64,000 nt of DNA from Paenibacillus sp. DCT19 (GTDB lineage: Bacteria > Bacillota > Bacilli > Paenibacillales > Paenibacillaceae), in NCBI RefSeq assembly GCF_003268635.1, contig NZ_CP029639.1:1313501-1377500 (forward strand). The letters run 5' to 3'. Numbering within the stretch: position 1 is the stretch's first letter; each line of letters starts with the position of its first letter. Both the position numbers and the translations under genes were made by a program. Below the pieces are notes generated by a model. The model was not told the DNA's origin, searched no databases, and saw nothing but the letters and a program-made list of their open reading frames with translations. This document shows positions 8,263 to 17,948 of this stretch, one piece after another.

Positions 8263-9339
8263 TTATTTGAAGAGTTTACTAACCCACCGAATTCCTTTTT
8301 CCGCCGCTGAGGCGATATGTTTACCGGCGTAACTACCAATAGCTCCGCCTACGTAAGCTCCAACTGCTGTTCCTGCTGGTCCTGCAAATGATAATAAGGT
8401 TCCACCGACGATTGCGCCAGCTCCCGCAGAGGCAGACTTAATTACAACATTTGATGCGGACACCGCAAGATCTGTTTTGGTTAGAGTACCATCCTTAAAC
8501 TTGGAAACCGTTTTGACGCCTTCATCCCACACATTCAGTCCAACGTTAATAGGGAACAGCTTTTTGCTGATCATTTTAGGAATTTGAGAGGTTTTCATGC
8601 CATATTGGCCTTTAGTTACGCCAGCGATAACATTTCGGGTCCATTGACCAAAGCTGTTGGCTTTACTGAAACCGAGCCCGATATCGCCAACCTTTAGCTT
8701 GCCTGCCAATTTATCAAAACCCTTCAGTCCTTTCATGACCAGACCCGGGTTGCGGAATTGCTTATCTAGTTTACGTGCCATGTTACTTAAGAAGGAATTA
8801 CCCTTACCCTTAACCCATGGAGCATTATGCACTTTAGCACGAGTAGGGTTGCGAGGATCTACCTTAAAATTAACCGATTTGGAAAGCACCATGGATGTAG
8901 CCATGGCAGAATACATAGCCGTACCAAACAGTCCCACGTTACCGTGGATCCCACTGATCTTATCCCAAGATTTACTTCCTTGATCATACAGGTCCGATAA
9001 CGTTGTTTTAACATCTTTGCCAGAGGGAGATTGACCACCATTTGCCTGCACACCTGCTCCTTGGGACTGATCCGCTTGGGCGAAACGAGTGGCAATTGTA
9101 TTCAGCTCTGTGCCGATGGAAGATACCGAAGTGGAGAAGTTCGCCATTTGCCGATGTGCCACTTGAAAATTCTGAAAGAAACGCTCCTGCGTAATTCCGG
9201 ACCATTGACTCTGTAATGAACTAATATGTCTGCTCAGGTTGCTAATCATATTTCTGCTTTGTTCCGAAGCTTGCGCAAATTGGTTGGAGATATCCTGAAG
9301 CTTCTCAGGAGGGACAACAATTCTTGTCACGACATTCAC
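8263..9339 (-). CDS. WXG100-domain protein with glycine-zipper C-terminus, putative type VII secretion effector
   Basis: 358 residues. Residues 1-95 form the helical hairpin of WXG100/ESAT-6 proteins, with the turn motif reading QSQWSGITQERFF. A Ser/Gly/Gln-rich linker (about 95-110) leads to a basic middle region. The last ~70 residues hold a Gly/Ala-rich stretch (SAGAGAIVGG, then VGAYVGGAIGSYAG) typical of glycine zippers that insert in membranes. Family knowledge: long WXG/LXG proteins are type VII substrates, and zipper-tailed ones such as staphylococcal TspA depolarise membranes. No toxin enzyme motif is visible. First gene of a four-gene minus-strand operon; no secretion-machine gene (EssC) is in the window. 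Start ATG, with GCGAGGTGAATGTC upstream. Confidence 0.82.
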   Translation of the reverse strand: MNVVTRIVVPPEKLQDISNQFAQASEQSRNMISNLSRHISSLQSQWSGITQERFFQNFQVAHRQMANFSTSVSSIGTELNTIATRFAQADQSQGAGVQANGGQSPSGKDVKTTLSDLYDQGSKSWDKISGIHGNVGLFGTAMYSAMATSMVLSKSVNFKVDPRNPTRAKVHNAPWVKGKGNSFLSNMARKLDKQFRNPGLVMKGLKGFDKLAGKLKVGDIGLGFSKANSFGQWTRNVIAGVTKGQYGMKTSQIPKMISKKLFPINVGLNVWDEGVKTVSKFKDGTLTKTDLAVSASNVVIKSASAGAGAIVGGTLLSFAGPAGTAVGAYVGGAIGSYAGKHIASAAEKGIRWVSKLFK

Positions 9340-9554
9340 CTCGCGAAAAAAATAATGAAGAAATTCTACATATGTATATATGAAAACAGCTCAACTCTAA
9401 GGGATAATTACCCAATAATTTTAATGGTCAAAACGTGCTTTCGCAACGGATAAGAGGCATTTGACGCGCAAAACAGTTCTATGGTCAGGCTAAATGAGGA
9501 GTCGTGCTAAGACTTTATTCCTGCAACCGGGACGAATGAAGGTGAAGAATGAAA
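9340..9554. other. Intergenic region upstream of the WXG operon
   Basis: AT-rich, no gene seen. It must contain the minus-strand promoter of the WXG operon, but I could not pick a clear -35/-10 pair. Confidence 0.4.
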
Positions 9555-9590
9555 AAAGTCCCCAACCATCTTAAAGAGGTTGGGGACTTA
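9555..9590 (-). terminator. Terminator of the AEC transporter gene
   Basis: AAGTCCCCAACC pairs with GGTTGGGGACTT. Read on the minus strand the stem is followed by a T run (CTTTTTTC). It lies about 60 bases behind the transporter stop. Confidence 0.88.
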
Positions 9591-9649
9591 GAAGTTTAAT
9601 ATGACTACTACTTAATATTCGTTAGTTCAATTTTATATAGCTTCTCGCT

Positions 9650-10570
9650 TCAGAATGTTTTGGCATAAGAGATGAGAGCAGTAATGGTAATAATGTTGAG
9701 CAAGGTTGAGATGAGTACCGTTTGAGCAGCGAAATCAGGCTCATTGTCATACTCCTCGGCTAGAATTGATGCATTCACCCCGGTCGGCATACCAGAAGCA
9801 ATGATAAGTGCCTGCGCGGCAATACCTTGCATACCTAATAGCAATACGATGGAGATCCCAATGGCTGGGCCAATCAGCAACCGTAGAAATGTGCTAATAT
9901 ACACATCAAGGCGATATAACCGAATCGGATATTTCACAATTTGAGCACCCAGTGTCAACAAAGCAACAGCGACCATACTTTGCTGCGCATAGGTTAGCGG
10001 CATAGATAAGAAGGTTGGTAGCGGCACATTCCACATATGAAGCAAGATACCGAGCAATAGCGCGTAAGGCACAGGCATTTTTAGAAAACCAATAATCACA
10101 GCGCGGTAATTCCCCTTAAGCTTGGCGCCTTGAATGGAGAGTACCCCATAAGTAAAGGTCAGCAAAGCCTGCAACGACATAACGAGCGCTTGAATCGATG
10201 AGGCAAGTGGGTCGCCACGGAACACAAGCGCATTAATCGGTAATCCGTAATTGCCTGCATTGTCGAGCATGATACTGTTATTAAAAGCAGCCTTCATACC
10301 TTTGCTCATCCGAAGCGTACGTGCCGTAACAGAACCGATAATATAGAGGATAACGACATAAATCGCATAGAATAGCGTGACCGTACCGAGTAATTCACCC
10401 GACATATCCGAATGATACATGCTCATAAAGACAGCGGCCGGGGTAATACAATAGAAATTAATTTTGGCGAGGGTGTACAAGTCTAGCTTGAACACCTTTT
10501 GCATCCAAGACCCGACGGCAATTAAGAGAAAGACGGGCAGGACGACTTCAAGTATGATGTCTGCAATCAT
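9650..10570 (-). CDS. AEC family (auxin efflux carrier-type) transporter
   Basis: About 306 residues, almost wholly hydrophobic, with the ten-helix layout of the AEC/BASS-like family. Recognisable are the N-terminal LPVFLLIAVGSWMQK segment, the N-terminal half FNNSIMLDNAGNYGLP (Asn/Gly crossover motif) and the C-terminal ASGMPTGVNASILA. Family members export or import small organic acids; the substrate is unknown here. I prefer ATG at 10570 because AAAAAGGAAG sits eight bases upstream; a start at 10591 would bury that ribosome binding site. It is divergent from mug, with a short shared promoter region. Confidence 0.9.
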   Translation of the reverse strand: MIADIILEVVLPVFLLIAVGSWMQKVFKLDLYTLAKINFYCITPAAVFMSMYHSDMSGELLGTVTLFYAIYVVILYIIGSVTARTLRMSKGMKAAFNNSIMLDNAGNYGLPINALVFRGDPLASSIQALVMSLQALLTFTYGVLSIQGAKLKGNYRAVIIGFLKMPVPYALLLGILLHMWNVPLPTFLSMPLTYAQQSMVAVALLTLGAQIVKYPIRLYRLDVYISTFLRLLIGPAIGISIVLLLGMQGIAAQALIIASGMPTGVNASILAEEYDNEPDFAAQTVLISTLLNIITITALISYAKTF

Positions 10571-10656
10571 CTGTTCAACTTCCTTTTTCATGAAAATTTC
10601 AGCCTATTTCGAAAAACCTTCAATCATTATAGCACTAAAAGGAGCGTGTACGTCCT

Positions 10657-11163
10657 ATGATTCCAGATCATTTAGAACCAGGTTTATCCATTCTGTTTAT
10701 CGGATTTAATCCAAGTATCACGTCCGGCGAGACAGGCCATCATTATGCATACAAAGGCAATCGCTTCTGGCGTATCCTCGAACGTTCCGGTTTGACGCCG
10801 CGTTTATACCAAACTGAAGAGGATGGGGAGCTACTGAAGTTAGGATATGGATTTACGAATATTGTCGCGCGACCAACAAGAGGTGTAGAAGATATTACAC
10901 GTGAAGAGTATGCCGAGGGACGGGAGATTCTAAAGCAAAAATTAGAGCAATACCGCCCAGACATCGCTTGTTTCGTCGGCAAAGGGGTATATACCCAATA
11001 TAGCAAACGCACCAAAGTAGAGTGGGGATTCCAAGATGATCCAGTTGTTCCGGAGATTCATGAATTTGTAGCTCCTTCGTCCAGTGGTCTGGTACGGATG
11101 TCGATGGATGAGATTGTGGGAATCTACGCGCAGCTCAGTGATTTTATATCGGAGAAGAAGTAA
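10657..11163 (+). CDS. mug: Mismatch-specific (G:T/U) DNA glycosylase, Mug family
   Basis: 168 residues, the usual length for the family. The first active-site motif reads FIGFNPS, where the Asn is the water-activating residue of Mug/TDG enzymes, and the late DNA-binding motif reads APSSSGL. Between them, NRFWRIL and GFTNIVARPT match the uracil-DNA-glycosylase fold. Function from family: removes uracil, ethenocytosine or thymine from mispairs with guanine. Start ATG with AAAAGGAGCG upstream; followed by a terminator. Confidence 0.94.
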   Translation: MIPDHLEPGLSILFIGFNPSITSGETGHHYAYKGNRFWRILERSGLTPRLYQTEEDGELLKLGYGFTNIVARPTRGVEDITREEYAEGREILKQKLEQYRPDIACFVGKGVYTQYSKRTKVEWGFQDDPVVPEIHEFVAPSSSGLVRMSMDEIVGIYAQLSDFISEKK

Positions 11164-11173
11164 ATACACCTTA

Positions 11174-11222
11174 TGCAGGATTCGCTTATCCGGCTTCTAC
11201 CGGAACGAGCGAATTCTTTTTT
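11174..11222 (+). terminator. Terminator after mug
   Basis: GGATTCGCTTATCCGG pairs imperfectly with CCGGAACGAGCGAATTC and is followed by eight T residues. Confidence 0.88.
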
Positions 11223-11306
11223 TTGGATGAAGTGAGAAGTTTCGGGAAGTCACACCGTCTATATAGTACAGAACCATGCATGGAAGCTGTAGAGAAGGGG
11301 GATTAC

Positions 11307-11879
11307 ATGGCACAGCAGCTACAGGAGGAGGAACTCATTGAACGCATTATTGGGGGAGAGAAACAACTGTTTGCCGTCCTTGTGGATCGATATAAAAATA
11401 AAGTCTTCGGCATTATGCGCGGAATGGGTGCAAGTCATCAGGATGCACAAGATCTAGCTCAGGATACGTTTATTCGCATCTATCGATATTTGCCAACAAG
11501 GCGAGCGGGGAGTAGCTTCTCTTCGTGGGTGTACACCATCGCAGTGAATCGAATGCGGGATTTTCTACGGGAAAAGAAACCGGTGATGACGGCTGTAGAC
11601 AACGGTCTAGAGCGCAGTCATGACAATACACCAGAACAACAAGTGCTGCACAAGGAGATGCAGCGTGAGATATATCGTCAAATGGACGAGCTACCTGAGG
11701 CATATCGGCTTGTCCTATTGTTGAAATATACAAATGAGCTGAGCTATGAAGAAATCGCAGAGATTACTGGCATGAGCCCAGGGCAAGTGCGTAATGCCCT
11801 CCACCGAGGCAAAAAATCACTTAAGAAAAAGCTGGAACGTAGAGGAGGGTTAGCGACATATGAAGCCTATTCTAAATGA
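11307..11879 (+). CDS. ECF-type RNA polymerase sigma factor
   Basis: 190 residues from ATG 11307, which has AGAAGGGGG eight bases upstream; the frame reaches back to 11223 without a better start. Region 2 is visible as DAQDLAQDTFIRIYRYL and SSWVYTIAVNRMRDFL. Region 4 is visible as LSYEEIAEITGMSPGQVRNALHRGKKSL, the helix-turn-helix that binds the -35 element. The next gene overlaps its end by 20 bases and encodes a DUF4179-type anti-sigma factor, the usual partner in Bacillales. The inducing stress cannot be told from the sequence. Confidence 0.94.
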   Translation: MAQQLQEEELIERIIGGEKQLFAVLVDRYKNKVFGIMRGMGASHQDAQDLAQDTFIRIYRYLPTRRAGSSFSSWVYTIAVNRMRDFLREKKPVMTAVDNGLERSHDNTPEQQVLHKEMQREIYRQMDELPEAYRLVLLLKYTNELSYEEIAEITGMSPGQVRNALHRGKKSLKKKLERRGGLATYEAYSK

Positions 11880-13447
11880 GGAAGAACGGTTGCTGGAGCA
11901 GCATTTGTTCCGGGAAGAACCAGACGCTGATTTTACGCTGGAAGTGATGCAGAAGCTGGAAGATGTATCCATGGTGAGCGGAGAAGATGAGCTACAGCCG
12001 ACGAAAGCCAGCAAAAAGATATGGTTCCGTCGAACCGGGATGGCTGCCGCTGTAATTCTTCTGCTTGGGGAGCATGGTTCGCTTGGGAACAGAACGTGGT
12101 GCCTACAAAGCCAGGCGTGAGCGCAGTGAATCCGCCACTTCCGAATATCCCTGTTCCAGAAAGCTTGAGGTATTTCAATCTAACTGATGATTACAAGCGT
12201 CTACAGCCACTAGGTCTATACGTTAATCCGCAGATTGAGATTGAGAATGAGGGCTACACGCTCAAGATCCATCATATGCTGGTGGATCGTTCGCAGATTG
12301 TGATGACGATAGAACAAATAGCCCCGGACGGGACAAATGCATACCTTGTTACCCCATACTCAGGCAATATTCATATTACAGATGAAAATGGGCATCAAGT
12401 CGCCACAATTGTAAAAGAAACCAACCTTTACCGAGCCGGTTTTCAGAGATGGGTATTTCAACTGAATGATGACATCCCCGATCAAGTGGTTGTACGAGGG
12501 AACTGGGGCATTTAACTGCAGAAGAATACACTATTGGGGTGAATAAGCCATCTGAAAAGAAAACGATCGACTGGAGCTTTCAATTTAATTTGGATATGAC
12601 CAAGGCCAAAGCGTTATCTATCCAAACACCACTGAAGGACACGTATACAACGCCAGAAGGTTTACAGATCGGATTAACTCAAATGATCCGAACGCCAAAT
12701 GGAATTCGTCTGGATCTCGATGTGAGCCTGAGTGACGAGTTGCAAGCTAAAGTCGAGGCAGGATGGGACGAGGAGCTGGAAATTTTGTATCATCTGGAGA
12801 TTCCTGATACGAAGGAATATCGTATTTTTAACGGCAGTAGGTCAGGTGCGCGGCAAGCTAAATTCCAAGTGAAAGACCTCAGCCAGCTAAGTGGTACAGA
12901 GGGGCATATCCAATTATCCGAGGTGTGGGATCCTGCATATGTAACGCTGGATGCGAAGCATATTCGCTTTGTGCTGGATGGCTACACGATACCTGTGAAA
13001 CAAGAGACATTAATGGAGATTGATTTGAATCAGCTCTACAGAAAGCCTGTCAAAATTAAGCAAGAAGGTGCTGAGTACACTATTCATGGCTATAGCTTTG
13101 ATCCTGTCGAAGAGGCATATGTTCTGGAGAAGGACAACAAGGACACGGAAGAAAATGAACTTGTGCTTAAAGCAAGCTCTATTCAAACGGGCAAACATAC
13201 TCGGGAAGATTGGTTGATCGTGGATGATGTAGGGAATGAGCATATAATTGAAGGTGTAGGAACTGAGATTAGAGTAAATGAAAAGGGACAGAGCATAACG
13301 GACGATTGGAAGTTTATGGTTCGGGATTATGATCGAAGCAAGGGTTCAAAATTCACACTAAAACGAACAATTTACAAACAAGACTTTGACGATGTTGATT
13401 GGGCAGTGGATTTACCGTCTTACAGAAGTTTGCCTTGGCAGCAATGA
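11860..13447 (+). CDS. DUF4179-type anti-sigma factor, interrupted by two apparent frameshifts
   Basis: The start ATG 11860 has GGAGGG nine bases upstream. Residues 1-65 are a cytosolic sigma-binding region, then a membrane segment (GMAAAVILLLG), then a large extracytoplasmic beta-rich part (DUF4179 and a second domain with EKKTIDWSFQFNLD). The frame breaks at GGGG 12067-12070: adding one G restores LLLGGAWFAWEQNV. It breaks again at GGG 12498-12500: adding one G restores VVRGELGHLTAEEYTIG. Restored length is about 529 residues. Both breaks are one-base losses in G runs, so I read this as one gene with sequence errors, though true decay is possible. It should hold the upstream sigma factor at the membrane. 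Confidence 0.82.
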
Positions 13448-13482
13448 GGAGGGGTCTGTAGAACTCAATGTTCTCGTGTTCT

Positions 13483-13545
13483 GGAACATCTCAAATTTAT
13501 GAGAAATTTGAATGAAAATCTCTTGTTGATTTTCAAGAGGAGAAG
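13483..13545. repeat. Twin hairpins in the intergenic region
   Basis: CAAATTT/AAATTTG and GAAAATC/GATTTTC form two neighbouring hairpins with 5-7 base loops. They are followed by a GC-richer tail up to about 13600. There is no coding capacity. This may be a small dispersed structured repeat or a weak terminator of the anti-sigma gene. Confidence 0.45.
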
Positions 13546-13643
13546 CGAAGCGATCGGGAAGTTATTCTGTCATCGAAGTGCCAAGTGTAAACTATTCTTT
13601 AGTTCAATTTATATGGATTAGAGCTATCTCTATAAATACACAC

Positions 13644-13688
13644 AGGGGATGTCCCACAAGTCATGAATATGACGAGGGACATCCCCTT
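13644..13688. terminator. Terminator hairpin between convergent genes
   Basis: AGGGGATGTCCC pairs with GGGACATCCCCT. It lies between the anti-sigma gene and the convergent oxidoreductase gene. The T tract is short on both strands. Confidence 0.7.
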
Positions 13689-13775
13689 TAGCATTATTAT
13701 AATGTAATGAACCTGACACAAGCTATTCGCGTCCATCTAGCGTGAGATTCCATAGGTTTAGCCTACGAACAATCA

Positions 13776-14831
13776 CTACACTAACTTCAGATGATCCCCA
13801 ATCAGCACTTTCTGACCTGTGCGGGCACTTTCGAGAGATGCAAGCACCATTGCCATACTGTACTGATTATCGCTACAGTTTGTTTCGGGAAGGCGGCCAG
13901 CCTCTAGCGCAGAGAACATATCCTCAAGACAGCCATGATGCCCGGTTTTCTCCATCACAGGCAACGTTCCTTCGATTCGTTCATGGGGCTGCAAGAACGA
14001 TAGTTTGCCATCAGCCTCCCGCTGTTCCGCCGCAACGACCTCCGCATAGATTGCGTCATGACCATCCCAGATGGCAGTGCCTTTCTCCCCAGTAACACGC
14101 CACGACGCTTCCCATGAAGTAGGTGAACCTTCAGCGCACCAAGAACCGCGATAGTTGAATATCGAACCATCCGACATTTCAAATATACAGATTGCCATCG
14201 CATTGCCTGTATACCAGGAGCCAGGAGGATTGAACTCATGACAATAAACGGATACGGGGTTCGCCCCCATAATTAATCTAGCTTGATCGAAGGTATGTAT
14301 GGACATATCCAGTAACAGCGGACTATCCATTACGTCACGAAATCCACCGAAGTGAGGACCGAGGAAGAAATCAGCTCCTGCATACCCAACTTTACCAATA
14401 TGCCCATCTTCTATCAGTTGCCGATAGGCACGAATACGTGGATCGAAGCGGCGATTCTGCATGACGGCTTGAATACGCCCCGTGCTTCGTGAAGTTTGCA
14501 CGATGTCTTCACATTCAGCGAATGATTCAGCCAGTGGTTTCTCGCCAAACACATGGCAGCCCTCTTGTAACGCAGCCATAGATATACCGTAGTGGCTAGC
14601 TGGAATCGTTACATCGAATACAATCGTTGCATCGGTCGCCCGGATGGCATCACGAATATCGGTGAACGTTGGACAGGTGAGACCATGTCTAGCCGCAAGT
14701 GCTGCTGCCACAGGCTCGTATAGATCGACAAGCCCTACAATCTCTGTGTTCGGTCTAGCCAGTGCGTAATCCACCCAAGTGTTGGACATGGCACCACAGC
14801 CGGCGATAACGACCCGATGGTGTTGAGTCAC
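13776..14831 (-). CDS. Gfo/Idh/MocA family NAD(P)-dependent sugar oxidoreductase
   Basis: 351 residues. The N-terminal Rossmann fold starts VVIAGCGAMSNTW. The family EKP motif reads FGEKPLAESF, where the Lys is the usual catalytic-site residue. The C-terminal alpha/beta domain holds DMSIHTFDQARLIMG. The start is GTG with GAGGAG eight bases upstream. It follows the sugar isomerase gene by 95 bases on the same strand, and both are divergent from an AraC regulator. This points to oxidation of a sugar or inositol derivative; the substrate is not determined. Confidence 0.93.
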   Translation of the reverse strand: MTQHHRVVIAGCGAMSNTWVDYALARPNTEIVGLVDLYEPVAAALAARHGLTCPTFTDIRDAIRATDATIVFDVTIPASHYGISMAALQEGCHVFGEKPLAESFAECEDIVQTSRSTGRIQAVMQNRRFDPRIRAYRQLIEDGHIGKVGYAGADFFLGPHFGGFRDVMDSPLLLDMSIHTFDQARLIMGANPVSVYCHEFNPPGSWYTGNAMAICIFEMSDGSIFNYRGSWCAEGSPTSWEASWRVTGEKGTAIWDGHDAIYAEVVAAEQREADGKLSFLQPHERIEGTLPVMEKTGHHGCLEDMFSALEAGRLPETNCSDNQYSMAMVLASLESARTGQKVLIGDHLKLV

Positions 14832-14926
14832 CTTATCATCTCCTCTTGCTTCTCATGTGCTTCATTGATGTTTGATCTGTGCATCGGCTATCTTCTCAGA
14901 CACGTCAGACACAACACTCCTGCTGC

Positions 14927-15813
14927 CTAGACTGGATTCGGTACAAAATCCCCGCCACGACATTGCTTCAGATAACGAAGGGCATGCACCTGTCCTGTCA
15001 TCTCTAATTCGTCCTTGTAGACCGGATCATGCCAGCCTTCAATATCAATCGTGCCCTGGTATCCATGCTGCCGCAGAATGGTGATAATATCCGACCAATT
15101 GCTATCCCGAAGCCCGGTGTGCGATGCCATACAAATTCATGCGGCCCATGCACGCCATGCTCCTTCACAATATCCCAAGCGATGGTGGCGTCTTTACCAT
15201 GCACATGGAACACTTTAGGTGCCCATTTACGCAGTTGAGGAATTGGATCAATCAGGCTGACCATCTGGTGGCATGGCTCCCATTCTAGTCCGATATTGTC
15301 CTCTGGTACAGCGTTGAACATCATTTCCCATGCGGTTGGATTGTGGGCAATATTCCAATCGCCAGTCTGCCAGTTTCCACCCATATCACAGTTCTCAAAT
15401 GCGATGCGTACACCGCGTTCTGCCGCTCGGCGTGTTAACTCTCCAAACACCTCTTTGAATTTAGGAATCGATTGATCGATAGGTTGATCAGTCAGTCGTC
15501 CTGTGAATCCCGAGACGATATCTGCGCCGAACAGATGGGCATGATCGATAGCTCGCTCCCAGCTAGCCAGTGTATCTGCGTTATTGCCAGCCCCGGTAAG
15601 TGGATTACCGAATACGCTAAGCGCGGAAATGACAACATTATTTTCGTCTACAATCTCGCGAACACGTTTGGCTGTTTCCGTTAAATCCAAGTCTCCTGTC
15701 GTCTGCCAGAAGGTCAGATTGAATGATTCGAAGCCGTGCTGCATAATCTGTGGGATGACGCGAACAGCGTCTCCTCCACCTACCAGGGTACCTATACGCA
15801 ATGGATTATTCAT
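14927..15813 (-). CDS. Sugar phosphate isomerase/epimerase (TIM barrel), apparent frameshift near the 3' end
   Basis: About 295 residues once restored. The xylose-isomerase-like TIM barrel shows LRIGTLVGGGD, FGADIVSGFTGR, IAFENCDMGGNW, EWEPCHQM and VFHVHGKDA, which supply the metal-binding Glu/His/Asp set. The frame breaks at CCC 15113-15115 (GGG on the coding strand). Adding one G turns the stray reading into HRTPGLRDSNWSDIITIL and joins it to the C-terminal IDIEGWHDPVYKDELEMTG, the last catalytic motif. Start ATG with GGAGTGAA upstream. First gene of the unit with the Gfo/Idh oxidoreductase. Confidence 0.88.
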
Positions 15814-15944
15814 CGTTGTAATTCACTCCAATATTGGCTTATAGTAACTTCATGACACACTCATTATATCCGGGCATCTGCCAGATAGCTCTATACAATC
15901 TTGTGCAATATTAGTCCGATCTTGTGGGGAAGGAGCCATTGGCG

Positions 15945-16840
15945 ATGTTAGACCTGAAAGCGCTTCACGAAAATACAAGAATTGACCATAAGTCACATCC
16001 ATTTCAACTGTTTGAAAATCGTTTCAGGCAAATGAAAGCTGGCGAATGTATTTTATATTTGCATTGGCATAAGCACTTTGAACTTATTATGATGCGAAAG
16101 GGCAGTGTCCTTTTTCATATCGATAGTAAACCTTACGCTGCGGAAGCAGGCGAGCTCATTGTCATTCCAGGTGGGGCGCTACATGTTGGATATGCCGCTC
16201 AAGAAGGGGATGTGGAATACGACTCGGTTGTGGTGAATCCAGCCTTATTTCATGATTTTATGCATGATCAAGTTCATATCGAGTACGTTGCTCCCTATCT
16301 AGAGGGAGAGTGAGGTTCCCGGTAAAACCTGCTGACCAAGACGATATCTGTCTCACGTATTATGCATTGATGCATGAAGCGATTGAAGAGATGTCCTTAC
16401 GGCCTCCGGCTTATCAGCTTGTGGTGAAATCTAAGTTGCATGCTCTATTCACGATGCTTGCCCGTACATTTCTGCCACAGCAACGATCAGAGCGGAGCAC
16501 GAGGTCCTATTTTCCCAATCGAGAACGATTCAAGCAATTGATTGAACAGGTTGAGGCAACACCGACATCCAAAATCTCAGTGACTGAAGCGGCGAGCCAA
16601 GTTGGGCTGAATGCATATCATTTCTGCAAAATGTTCAAAAAACTAACCGGCCGTACATTCGTGGAATATGTAAATGGATGCAAAATGACAGAAGCGGAGC
16701 GGCTGCTGCGTGAGAGCAGTCTAACGATTACGGAGATTGCCGCTAGAGTGGGCTGCGAGAACGCCAATTATTTTACTAAATTATATAAAAAACATAAGGG
16801 AATGACCCCGTCACAAGGGCGGTTAGAGAAAGAACGTTAG
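15945..16840 (+). CDS. AraC family transcriptional regulator, apparent frameshift in the middle
   Basis: About 298 residues once restored. The N-terminal cupin sensor domain (ILYLHWHKHFELIMMRKG, GELIVIPGGALHVG) is followed by a linker and two helix-turn-helix units at the C-terminus (SVTEAASQVGLNAYHFCKMF and TITEIAARVGCENANYFTKLY). The frame breaks at about 16304-16310 (GGGAGAG); one extra G restores continuity into RFPVKPADQDD. ATG 15945 has GGGGAAGGAG nine bases upstream. It lies divergent from the isomerase/oxidoreductase unit, so it probably activates that unit in response to its sugar. GTG at 16310 could start a separate HTH protein, but the whole fits the normal AraC size. Confidence 0.88.
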
Positions 16841-16937
16841 GTGCTCTAGAGTTGATTAAAGGATGAATTGAGGTATTGAGGTGTAACTGAGGAATAGTGA
16901 TGGGTATTCATTACTCTAGCCTGTGAAAAGAAAGAAA

Positions 16938-16976
16938 AAAACGGACGCTCGCACCAATCTGCGAATGCCCGTTGGA
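16938..16976. terminator. Terminator hairpin between convergent genes
   Basis: AACGGACGCTCGCA pairs with TGCGAATGCCCGTT, with an A tract to the left that reads as T run on the minus strand. It serves the kinase-like gene. Confidence 0.8.
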
Positions 16977-16990
16977 ATCGTGTAATAAGA

Positions 16991-17673
16991 CTACTTCATA
17001 AATCGGGAGAACAGCCGGTTGGCTTTTCTGGAGAGGTCGTCCAGCTTGATGTTGGCTTGATCCAATTGGTTGTATCCCCATTTGATCGTTTGCAGCATGC
17101 GTGGAGACAGTGGCGTTCCCTTAATCCTTGGATAGATATTGTGATATGCCCAGACAAGGTGTTCCCAGCGATGATCGTTACCGTCCTGAATGTATTCAGA
17201 TACGTCCAGAACTTTGCCACGTCCATTCTGGAGCAACACATTTTTCAAATGAATGTCCCGCGGATTTAGCCCACGACTGCGGACAGCCTCGCGAGCTGCA
17301 TCCACATCGAGCATCACTTGCTCGGGACGGGGATTCCCTTCTCCAGACATTCCAGCAGTGTGTCCCCAGGCTCGTAACTAATAACGAGAATATTCCTGCC
17401 GCTGCCGTAATAGGTGGGGAAATAAGGTAAACCTTTGAGCTGCTCATATACTTCTTTTTCGTTTTGTAACTTGTCCAGGGCATGATCCGAGTACATTTTG
17501 AAGGCGTATTGTGGCAGTCCCTCATACGTAAATACGGCGGCATCTGTACCTGTACCGATGCAGTGCAAGCCGTGCACTTGGCCAATGATGTCTACAAGCT
17601 CATTCCGGTCGCTTCCGATGACTTGGATCTGTTGTAACGCTTCTTCTGCCTGGAACCAATCCGGTCGATTCAT
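16991..17673 (-). CDS. Protein-kinase-like protein, apparent frameshift
   Basis: About 227 residues once restored. It starts at ATG 17673 with AAAGGAGGC ten bases upstream. The N-lobe shows IGTGTDAAVFTYEG (glycine loop) and YAFKMYSD (ATP-binding Lys). The hinge reads LVISYEPGDTL. The catalytic loop reads NPRDIHLKNVLL, with Asp and Asn placed as in atypical kinases, and KVLDVSEYI sits where DFG would be. The frame breaks at GGG 17334-17336 (CCC on the coding strand); one extra C restores GIPVPEQVMLDV. The family is found as a stand-alone small serine/threonine kinase-like protein in Paenibacillus; substrate unknown. Confidence 0.82.
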
Positions 17674-17825
17674 GGGTGGTGCCTCCTTTAAGGATATACC
17701 TCTAATCCTCATTCAAATGAATACATCTCATCTTGTGCTCAGCATGATGATATTATATAAACGATACGGATATCATCGGAAACGGTTGCGGGTATAAGAA
17801 AAAAACGGAAAGACGCGCTAAAACG

Positions 17826-17948
17826 GAAATGATGTAACTAGTGCGGCAGCAGATTAAATGTTGTAGGATTAGAATGCTAGCGAGTTTAACGTTTAGGTTT
17901 CGTTATGCTCACCATTTTAGCTCTGCTGCGGCACGAGTAGCATGAAAT
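17826..17948. repeat. Long imperfect inverted repeat
   Basis: The left arm (17826-17860) and right arm (17910-17948) are imperfect reverse complements over about 35 bases; the core is TGCGGCAGCAGA against TCTGCTGCGGCA. The spacer is about 50 bases. There is no coding capacity. It could be a small mobile or structured intergenic element. Confidence 0.55.

Noticed and set aside
16310..16840. Separate HTH-only gene starting at GTG 16310
   Set aside because: The preceding cupin half and this HTH half together give the standard AraC length, and one extra G joins them, as in ten other places in the window.
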